From contig NZ_QGDQ01000018.1 in assembly GCF_003149145.1 (NCBI RefSeq), positions 46,039-110,038 on the forward strand: 64,000 nucleotides of DNA, read 5' to 3'. The translations under genes were made by a program, and so were the position numbers. The DNA comes from Quadrisphaera granulorum (GTDB taxonomy: Bacteria; Actinomycetota; Actinomycetes; Actinomycetales; Quadrisphaeraceae). Below are positions 55,876 through 64,000 of this stretch, in pieces (within the stretch, counting starts at the first letter, position 1; every line of letters starts with the position of its first letter). Under the pieces are notes generated by a model, which saw only the letters and a program-made list of their open reading frames with translations, made no database searches and had not been told where the DNA came from.

Positions 55876-57429
55876 GTGGACACCACCGTCGGTGAGCTGC
55901 GCTGCACGCCCGAGCTCCTGAGCACCCTGTTCCTCTTCGCCGATCTGACCGATGCACAGCGCACCTGGATCTGCGAGCGCAGCACCCTGCGACGCGTGGG
56001 GCCCGGTCCGCTGTTCACCCAGGGCGAGCCCGCTCGGCTGTTCTGGGTACTCGTCGAGGGCGAGGTCGTCACCAGCCGGCGGGTCGGCACCGACGACGTC
56101 GAGATCGCGCGCACTTCCCAGCGCGGTGTCTACATGGGCGCCACGCAGGCCTACCTGGGGGAGCACGCCGCCCCGACCTATGTCAACAGCGGCCGCACCA
56201 CCCGCCCGAGCGTCGTGCTGGAGCTCGACGCCTCCGTCCTCGCGACGGTGCTGCGCGAGTGGTTCCCGATGGCCGCCCACCTGCTCGAGGGCCTCTACGA
56301 GGGCATGCGGACCAGTCAGCAGCGCGTCGCCGAGCGCGAGCGGCTCCTGGCCCTGGGGGCGCTGTCCGCGGGCCTCACGCACGAGCTCAACAACCCGGCC
56401 GCGGCGGCCGTGCGCGCCGTCGAGGCGCTGCGCGACCGGGTCGCCGCGATGCGCCACAAGCTCGAGTTCATCGGCAGCGGTCGCATGGAGCCGGCCACCA
56501 TCTCCGCGCTCATCCGCTTCCAGGAGGAGGCGGTCCGCCGCGCTGCCAAGGCTCCTGCGCTGGGCCCCCTCGAGGCAGGCGAGCGCGAGGACGCCGTCGC
56601 CGACTGGCTCGACGACCACGGCCTCGCCGGCTCCTGGGACGTCGCCCCGGTCTTCGTGGCGGGCGGTATCGACGTTGACTGGCTCGACACCGTGGCTGCC
56701 GCAGCCCCCGAGGGATCGCTCCCGGGCGCCGTCGGGTGGTTGCGCTACACGGTAGAGACCGAGCTGCTCCTGGGTGAGATCGCCGAGTCGGCCACCCGCA
56801 TCTCCCACCTGGTGGGCGCCGCCGCCCAGTACTCCCAGCTCGACAGGGCACCGTTCCGCGACGTCGACCTGCACGAGCTGCTCGACTCCACCCTGACCAT
56901 GCTCAGCGGCAAGCTCGCCGGGGTGCGGGTCGTCAAGGAGTACGACAGGTCTCTGCCGCTGGTGCCCGCCTACGGCGCCGAGCTCAACCAGGTGTGGACC
57001 AACCTCGTGGTCAACGCCGTCGCGGCGATGGCCGAGCAGCCCGAGGGATCGCGCGAGCTCGTCGTGAGGACGCTGCGCTCCGGCGAGTGCGCCGTCGTCG
57101 AGGTGCAGGACTCCGGCACCGGTATCGCCCCGCAGGTCCTGGGTCGCATCTTCGAGCCGTTCTTCACCACCAAGCCCGTGGGTGAGGGAACCGGCCTGGG
57201 CCTGGACATCTCCTGGCGCATCGTCACCCACAAGCACCGGGGCAGCCTCACGGTTCGCTCCCGGCCGGGTCAGACGGTGTTCCGCGTGGAACTGCCGCTG
57301 GTGCCGGCTCCCACCGAGTCAGACGCACGAGCCGAGCCGGCCGAGCCGGCCGACCCCGTGCTGTCGTCCCGCGTGTCGCAACCGGTCGACGGGGCCAGCG
57401 GGCGAGATCCTCGGTGGGGTGAGGGGTGA
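55876..57429 (+). CDS. Cyclic-nucleotide-binding-domain sensor histidine kinase
   Basis: A 517-residue cytoplasmic kinase. A Crp/cNMP-like domain lies at about 15-125 (LLSTLFLFADLTDAQRTWICERST, LFTQGEPARLFWVLVEGEVVTSR, GVYMGATQAYLGEH). The HisKA-like region has LSAGLTHELNNPAAAA (phospho-acceptor His169). A long helical insertion precedes the ATPase domain with ELNQVWTNLVVNAVAAM, VEVQDSGTGIAPQVLGRIFEPFFTTKPVGEGTGLGLDIS. It lies directly after the receiver-TrxR fusion, so that receiver is its probable substrate. GTG 55876 has GAGGA four bases upstream; GTG 55849, overlapping the previous gene by 20 bp, is an alternative. Confidence 0.9.
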   Translation: MDTTVGELRCTPELLSTLFLFADLTDAQRTWICERSTLRRVGPGPLFTQGEPARLFWVLVEGEVVTSRRVGTDDVEIARTSQRGVYMGATQAYLGEHAAPTYVNSGRTTRPSVVLELDASVLATVLREWFPMAAHLLEGLYEGMRTSQQRVAERERLLALGALSAGLTHELNNPAAAAVRAVEALRDRVAAMRHKLEFIGSGRMEPATISALIRFQEEAVRRAAKAPALGPLEAGEREDAVADWLDDHGLAGSWDVAPVFVAGGIDVDWLDTVAAAAPEGSLPGAVGWLRYTVETELLLGEIAESATRISHLVGAAAQYSQLDRAPFRDVDLHELLDSTLTMLSGKLAGVRVVKEYDRSLPLVPAYGAELNQVWTNLVVNAVAAMAEQPEGSRELVVRTLRSGECAVVEVQDSGTGIAPQVLGRIFEPFFTTKPVGEGTGLGLDISWRIVTHKHRGSLTVRSRPGQTVFRVELPLVPAPTESDARAEPAEPADPVLSSRVSQPVDGASGRDPRWGEG

Positions 57430-57460
57430 CCACCAGGAGCGTGAGCAGCGCAGGGCGGCC

Positions 57461-58018
57461 ATGGCGGCCTGGCGGGCGATGCCCCGGGCGCGCCGTCGAG
57501 CTGTCATGACGGCCGCGCAGCGGGGCCTGCACTCCCAGGACGAGCAGGCGCTTGCCGTCGCCGTGGCGGTGGCCCGCTCGGCGCGGCGGTCCCCCGGAGA
57601 CGTGTGGGCGCCCGGCGGGCACCGGGTGGTGAGCTCCTGGTCGGTGGCCGGAGGTGCCTGCGTGCTGGCGGTGGAGGCCGCGGTGTTCGCCGCCCTCGAT
57701 GCCGTCCCGGCGTCACTGGCCGCCGGCGTGGGTGCCGTGGCGCTGGTGCTCCTCGTCGTGGCAGCCGTCCGCGGCCGCGCGGCCCGTCGCACCAGGACAC
57801 TGCTGCTGCAGGCTCGTCCGGAGGTTTCGCCCGTGCCGTGGCGAGTACCCACTCCTCGCCGGGGGGACGGGCGCCACGTGGCGGGACCGAGGGATCTGCG
57901 CGACCTGCGCACTCCCTCCGCGGCGGCCCCGCTGACCCTGCTCCTGCCCCCCACGCCCGACGCCGGGCTTGGCACAGTACGGGCGTGGACGCGGACTCAG
58001 AGCACGACCGAGGCGTAG
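57461..58018 (+). CDS. Hypothetical membrane protein
   Basis: A 185-residue protein from ATG 57461. A basic N-terminus (AMPRARRRAVMTAAQRGL) is followed by a helix QDEQALAVAVAVARSARRS, then two transmembrane helices (about 58-80 VAGGACVLAVEAAVFAALDAV and 86-105 LAAGVGAVALVLLVVAAV). A basic, Pro-rich cytoplasmic C-terminus follows. No family recognised. It starts 31 bp after the kinase stop and its last 34 bases overlap the TPR-like gene, so it may belong to the redox-signalling operon. Confidence 0.6.
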   Translation: MAAWRAMPRARRRAVMTAAQRGLHSQDEQALAVAVAVARSARRSPGDVWAPGGHRVVSSWSVAGGACVLAVEAAVFAALDAVPASLAAGVGAVALVLLVVAAVRGRAARRTRTLLLQARPEVSPVPWRVPTPRRGDGRHVAGPRDLRDLRTPSAAAPLTLLLPPTPDAGLGTVRAWTRTQSTTEA

Positions 58019-58935
58019 ACGCTGCGGAGGCGGGGCGCTTCGAGGAGGCCGCCGAGGCCTTCGCCCGCGCCGTCGCACTCGGAGACCGCGACGCGCTCCT
58101 CGGTCTGGGCAACGCCCTGCTCGATCTGGGCCGCGATCAGGAGGCCGAGACGGCGTTCGCTCGTGCCGTGGACCAGGGTGACCCGCTCGCGGGTCTCAAC
58201 CTCGGTATCGCCCGCGAGCGGCTGGAGGACTGGGCCGGCGCGGAGCGCGCCTACCAGGAGGCGCGCCGGGCGGGGGACCCGCGGGCACTGGTCTTCCTCG
58301 CGGACGTCTGGCGCTGGCACGGCGGCGAGCCGGGGGTGGGCGGCGGCGAGGACGACGCGCGCGACCTCCTGAGGACAGCGGCCGCCGCCGGCGACGCCGA
58401 GGCCGCCGCGGTGCTGGGCACGTGGATGTTCAGCGAGCTCACCCGCGGCTCCGCCGACCAGGGCGGCGGTGACGAGGCCGTCGCCGCGCTGCCGGTGGAC
58501 AGCGAGGTGGAGCAGCTGCTGCGGGCGGGGGCTGGGTACGACGACGACGCCCGCGGCGACCTCGCCTGGCTGCTGCGCGTGCGGGGCGTGCGCCGCGGTG
58601 ACCGGGCCGCGCACGCCGAGGCGCTGCAGCTGCTGCGTGCGGGCGCAGCGGCGGGAGACCCGACGAGCGCGATCCGCCTGTCGCTGGCGCTGGAGGAGGA
58701 CCTGGGCGACCTCGACGGCGCCGAGGCCGTGCTCCGCGCCCTCGCCGAGGGGGGCGAGCCGCGGGCGTGGAACAACCTCGGTCTGCTGCTGGAGCGCCGC
58801 GGGCGGATCGTCGAGGCGCGCCGGGTGCTGTCCCGGGGTGTGCGGGCCGGTGATGTGCTGGCCGCGAAGAACCTGCGCTCGTTCCTCGTGCGGCACCACC
58901 CCGCGCAGGTGGCCGAGGGCACCGCGCCTCTCTGA
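57985..58935 (+). CDS. Tetratricopeptide/SEL1-like repeat protein
   Basis: A 316-residue soluble, all-helical, acidic protein. Repeats of about 35 residues are visible: GRFEEAAEAFARAVALGDRDALLGLGNALLDLG, DQEAETAFARAVDQGDPLAGLNLGIARERL, DWAGAERAYQEARRAGDPRALVFLADVW, then DLLRTAAAAGDAEAAAVLGTW and LQLLRAGAAAGDPTSAIRLSLALEEDLG, GEPRAWNNLGLLLERRG. The A.AGD.A.....L pattern is TPR/SEL1. It probably acts as a scaffold for other proteins. GTG 57985 lies 6 bp after CACAGT, possibly leaderless. It overlaps the preceding gene by 34 bp and is convergent with the LOV phosphatase gene 29 bp away. Confidence 0.82.
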   Translation: MDADSEHDRGVDAAEAGRFEEAAEAFARAVALGDRDALLGLGNALLDLGRDQEAETAFARAVDQGDPLAGLNLGIARERLEDWAGAERAYQEARRAGDPRALVFLADVWRWHGGEPGVGGGEDDARDLLRTAAAAGDAEAAAVLGTWMFSELTRGSADQGGGDEAVAALPVDSEVEQLLRAGAGYDDDARGDLAWLLRVRGVRRGDRAAHAEALQLLRAGAAAGDPTSAIRLSLALEEDLGDLDGAEAVLRALAEGGEPRAWNNLGLLLERRGRIVEARRVLSRGVRAGDVLAAKNLRSFLVRHHPAQVAEGTAPL

Positions 58936-58963
58936 TGTCGATCGGCTGACGGCGCCTCTGGGG

Positions 58964-61234
58964 TCAGGCGGTCTGGACCCGCAGGGCGAGCACGGCGACG
59001 TCGTCGGCAGGGTGCTCGGGCAGCAGACGCAGAAGCAGGGCATCGACGAGCATTTCCAAGTCGAGTTCGTGCGCGTGCAGGTCGGCCAGCTCGTCCTGCA
59101 GGCGCCGCAGACCGCGGTCGAGCGGTTGCCCGCGCCGCTCGACGAGGCCGTCGGTGTAGAGCAGCACCGTGGTGCCTCGCGCCAGGGGCGTGCGCAGTTC
59201 CTGGCGGGGTGCGTCGGCCTTGACACCGAGCAGGAGGTCGGTGGTCTCGCTGGTCAGGGTGCCGACGGTGCCATCCGGGGCGACGACGACCGGCGGCGGG
59301 TGGCCGGCGTTGGACCACACGAGCTCGCCGTCCTCCCAGCGCGCCACGAGCGCGGTGGCGGTGGTGTCGAGGCGCAGCACGGACATGACGCGGTCCGTGC
59401 TGGCGACCACCGCGGCCGGGCCATCGTCGCCGGCTGCGCCGAGGGCGCGGACGATGGAGCGCAGCTGCGCCATGCCGGCGGCAGCCTGGGTGTCGTGACC
59501 CATGACGTCGCCGATGGTGAGCATGGTCGCGCCGCCGGGCTGGACGAAGACGTCGTAGAAGTCCCCGCCGACCTGCGCGGCCTCCGCAGCGGCTGCGTAG
59601 CGCACCGCAAGCTCCAGGCCGTGCGGTGTGGTCGGGCTGGTGAGCGTGAGCAGTGACCGTTGCAGGCCTGCGGCGAGGTCCCGCTGCTGGCGGTACAGCC
59701 GGGCGATGTCGAGAGCCAGGCCGGCGCGGATGGCGATGTCGGCCCCGAGGTCCAGCTGGCCCTGTGTCAGCGGGGTCCGGTCGGGTCCGGTGCCGACAGT
59801 GAGCAGCCCGACCGTGCGGTCGCGTCCGCGCAACGGGAAGGTCGCCACCGAGGACAACTCCATCTGCTCGAGGAGGTCCTGCGCCTCGCCGTGCATGAGC
59901 GGCGTGAGGGCCTCGGTGGGAGAGGTCCCGGTCTGCCCGGCGGGGGCGTCGTGCCGCGGCTCGCCGTCGATCAGCATGGAGTTCAGCACCTGCCGGCCGG
60001 CGGCGGTGAGGTGGCTGAGCCTGACCTTGCAGTAGGCCTCCAGCAGAGGTTGGAGTGCCGGATCGGTGTGGGCGCAGGCGACGTCGCGCAGGTCGCGACC
60101 CGACACGCTCGCCCCGGGCGGGTGGCCCCCCGGCGTGTCGAGGCGGACAGCGGTGCCGGACAGGTCCGGGGCGTCGTCGCCGACGATCGCGAGGATGGCG
60201 AAGTCGCCCAGGTGGGGCAGCACCAGGCCGGCCAGGCGGTGCATGGCCTGCTCGCCGTCGGTGGTCGAACTGAGCTGGCGCGTGACCTCGGCGAGCAGCG
60301 CCAGTCTCTGGCGGGCCTTCTCGGCCTCGGCGCGCGCGGCGCGCTCGGCGGCGAGGGCCCGGTCGCGTTCAGCGTCGGCGGCTACGCGCCCCGACACGTC
60401 GGTCTGGATGCCCACGATGTGGGTCACCCGACCCGATGCGTCGTGCACGGGGCTGAGCGCCAGCTGGTTCCAGAAGGCGGTGCCGTCCTTGCGGTAGTTG
60501 AGCAGCGTGGCGGTGATCGACTCGCGAGCGGCGATGGCCTCGCGCAGCTCGCGGCGGACCTCCGGGTCCGTTCCGGGACCCTGGAGGAAACGGCAGTTGC
60601 GCCCCACGGTCTCCTCGAAGGAGTACCCGGTGACCGCGGTGAAGGCGGGGTTGACCCACGCCAGCGCGCAGTCAGGGTCGTCGACGTCGGCCACCGTGAA
60701 GGACAGGCCGGTCGCCAGCACCGCGGACGAGCGCAGCGCGTCACCGCTCGCGCCGTCGCGGTGTGCGGCCACCGCACGTTCCTGCAAGGCCGTGCGGTCG
60801 CGCACGGGGAGCAGCACCACGAGCGCGTGGCCGGTGAGGTTGGGGGCGTCGTCGAGGGGCAGCGCCACCACCCACAGCGGCTCGCGGCGGCTGCCCAGGT
60901 CGCTGGAGCGAGCGGCGGAGACTCCCTGCCCGGCGACCGGCTCGAAGCGGGCCACCCGGGAGAGCGGGTGCTCCGTCTCGGACAGCGGGGCACCGTCGAG
61001 GTCGCGCAGGTCTGCCCGCCGCGACCACTCCTCGGTGCTCACGGGCAGTGGGAGGTCGGGGGCGACCTGCTCGGCCACGATGTTGGCGTAGACGACGCGC
61101 TGGGTGGACAGATCCACCATGAGGACGGCGGCGGGCGCGTCGGCCCGGACCTCGGCGACGCCGCCGAGCACCGAGAGGGACGTCCGCGCCCCATCCGCGC
61201 TCCTGGAGCCGCGCACCCCGACCTCCTGCTGCAT
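58964..61234 (-). CDS. PAS-LOV-GAF PP2C (SpoIIE) protein phosphatase
   Basis: A 756-residue soluble protein. An N-terminal PAS-like domain covers about 20-150 ([22 protein letters not shown]). A full LOV domain covers about 170-290: [22 protein letters not shown] (adduct Cys214), [22 protein letters not shown] and [12 protein letters not shown] helical linker, a GAF domain (about 310-490) and a PP2C domain (about 525-750) follow: [52 protein letters not shown]. All LOV flavin-binding residues are intact, so it should be a blue-light-controlled phosphatase. ATG 61234 is chosen; the open frame continues to 62182 but that part is antisense to copA. It is divergent from copA. Confidence 0.9.
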   Translation of the reverse strand: MQQEVGVRGSRSADGARTSLSVLGGVAEVRADAPAAVLMVDLSTQRVVYANIVAEQVAPDLPLPVSTEEWSRRADLRDLDGAPLSETEHPLSRVARFEPVAGQGVSAARSSDLGSRREPLWVVALPLDDAPNLTGHALVVLLPVRDRTALQERAVAAHRDGASGDALRSSAVLATGLSFTVADVDDPDCALAWVNPAFTAVTGYSFEETVGRNCRFLQGPGTDPEVRRELREAIAARESITATLLNYRKDGTAFWNQLALSPVHDASGRVTHIVGIQTDVSGRVAADAERDRALAAERAARAEAEKARQRLALLAEVTRQLSSTTDGEQAMHRLAGLVLPHLGDFAILAIVGDDAPDLSGTAVRLDTPGGHPPGASVSGRDLRDVACAHTDPALQPLLEAYCKVRLSHLTAAGRQVLNSMLIDGEPRHDAPAGQTGTSPTEALTPLMHGEAQDLLEQMELSSVATFPLRGRDRTVGLLTVGTGPDRTPLTQGQLDLGADIAIRAGLALDIARLYRQQRDLAAGLQRSLLTLTSPTTPHGLELAVRYAAAAEAAQVGGDFYDVFVQPGGATMLTIGDVMGHDTQAAAGMAQLRSIVRALGAAGDDGPAAVVASTDRVMSVLRLDTTATALVARWEDGELVWSNAGHPPPVVVAPDGTVGTLTSETTDLLLGVKADAPRQELRTPLARGTTVLLYTDGLVERRGQPLDRGLRRLQDELADLHAHELDLEMLVDALLLRLLPEHPADDVAVLALRVQTA

Positions 61235-61326
61235 TCCCCCTGGTCCCCGCACAGCCTGACAGCTGGAACGGGCTGTTGCGAGACGTCTCGGGCGCGGCAT
61301 CGAGCGTCGCTCATCTCGCGTTCGGA

Positions 61327-61341
61327 TACCCCCCGGGGGTA
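61327..61341. promoter_or_regulatory. CsoR operator in front of copA
   Basis: TACCCCCCGGGGGTA is the core of the GC-tract palindrome bound by the copper repressor CsoR. It overlaps a TACCTT -10-like box (61340-61345), which lies six bases before the GTG at 61352, so bound repressor would occlude the promoter. No csoR gene is in the window. Confidence 0.8.
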
Positions 61342-61351
61342 CCTTGGTGGT

Positions 61352-63703
<2,352 letters not shown>

Positions 63704-63839
63704 CGGCTGTGCCTGTCCCTCGCACGGGGCTGCGCCGGGCTCCCTGGTGTTTGTGCTGGTCAGGGGGGCGATTTGGTGTGGGGCTGGGGTGGGGGTAATG
63801 TTTCATCTCGCTTCCGGAGGGGAAGAGCGGCCCGGGGTC

Positions 63840-63868
63840 TTGTGCCTGGGGTTGAGCTTCGTTACTGT
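63840..63868 (+). promoter_or_regulatory. Promoter of the rRNA operon that begins beyond the window
   Basis: A -35 TTGTGC (63840-63845) is separated by 17 bp from a -10 TACTGT (63863-63868). It stands about 50-60 bp upstream of the conserved rRNA leader motif. The 136 bp between copA and this promoter contain no gene; the small frame across 63747-63989 is rejected. Confidence 0.65.
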
Positions 63869-63917
63869 AGGGAAGTTGCCCCGAGGCGGTCGTGAGGCCG
63901 TGCGTGGTGTGTGTTCG

Positions 63918-64000
63918 TTTCTTGAGAACTCAACAGCGTGCCGAATGTCGATGCCAGCTTTATGTTGGCTCGAGTTGGATGTCAGATGACGTCTTTTTCG
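63918..64000 (+). other. 5' leader of an rRNA operon (16S gene lies just past the window)
   Basis: TTTCTTGAGAACTCAACAGCGTG (63918-63940) is the typical actinobacterial rrn leader sequence, with TTGAG/CTCAA arms, involved in antitermination and processing. The window ends before the 16S rRNA start, so no rRNA is annotated. Everything after 63704 is non-coding. Confidence 0.8.

Noticed and set aside
59660..61351. Upstream extension of the copA frame through the LOV phosphatase gene
   Set aside because: It is a G+C-rich shadow of the opposite strand; the YHS domain and CsoR site fix the start near 61352.
63747..63989. 80-codon frame after copA
   Set aside because: It lies over the rRNA promoter and leader; no ribosome site or family.

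Overview
The window is 64 kb of very G+C-rich actinobacterial chromosome. The evidence is GTG-rich starts, many leaderless TANNNT-N6/7-GTG genes, dnaX preceded by a small SRP RNA, a SigB/F-type sigma factor, an ANTAR protein, PspC-type sensor kinases and an actinobacterial rRNA-operon leader at the right edge. A chemoreceptor and several LOV/GAF/PAS phosphatases suggest a motile, light- and stress-sensing soil or surface organism, perhaps of the Kineosporiales (Kineococcus/Quadrisphaera-like). That genus-level guess is inference only. I see no prophage, insertion sequence, CRISPR array or recognisable defence island; genes are tightly packed.

Layout. 1-6.5 kb: an Lrp regulator divergent from ald, a chemoreceptor, a LOV-PP2C phosphatase and two tandem paralogous membrane-anchored proteins of unknown function. 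6.7-9.8 kb: an OmpR two-component system divergent from a secreted DUF5666-like protein. 9.9-17.4 kb: a GAF-ANTAR protein, two CNNM/CorC-type proteins, a HemK-like methyltransferase and a zinc operon (zur, znuA, znuC, znuB) with a Zur box. 17.5-23.5 kb: YeaQ-like protein, amylosucrase, DoxX-like protein, SRAP, YihY. 23.7-28.7 kb: GAF-PAS-PP2C phosphatase, a three-gene operon with a DNA-glycosylase/PUA-like fusion, and a SigB/F sigma factor. 28.7-30.6 kb: upp, tadA with its partner, tRNA-Ser(CGA). 30.6-36.7 kb: PspC/LiaF-like proteins, a PspC-kinase/LuxR pair, GGDEF-EAL protein and small conserved proteins. 36.8-40.5 kb: tRNA-Ser(GGA), SRP RNA, dnaX, recR. 40.5-47.7 kb: MsiK/UgpC ATPase, otsB-otsA, a Ser/Thr kinase, DsbA-like and VKOR genes. 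47.9-53.7 kb: MFS transporter, ThuA, Gfo/Idh/MocA, tRNA-Thr, ribokinase, an aspA-like remnant and a sugar isomerase. 53.7-58.9 kb: a response-regulator/TrxR-like fusion, a cNMP-binding histidine kinase, a membrane protein and a TPR/SEL1 protein. 59-64 kb: a second LOV-GAF-PP2C phosphatase, copA behind a CsoR-like operator, and the start of an rRNA operon.

How they fit together. Signal transduction dominates: three SpoIIE/PP2C phosphatases (two with intact LOV photoreceptor motifs) share the window with a SigB/F-type sigma factor, but none has an adjacent RsbW/RsbV pair. Carbon-storage and osmolyte genes (amylosucrase, OtsA/OtsB, ThuA, MsiK-type ATPase) form a second theme. Metal homeostasis (Zur/Znu, CopA/CsoR site) and extracytoplasmic thiol oxidation (DsbA-VKOR) form a third. 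The least explained pieces are the tandem acidic membrane proteins at 4.7-6.5 kb, the redox-signalling cluster at 54-59 kb, the glycosylase/PUA-like operon at 26-27.7 kb, and several well-formed palindromes and direct-repeat arrays that look like operators.
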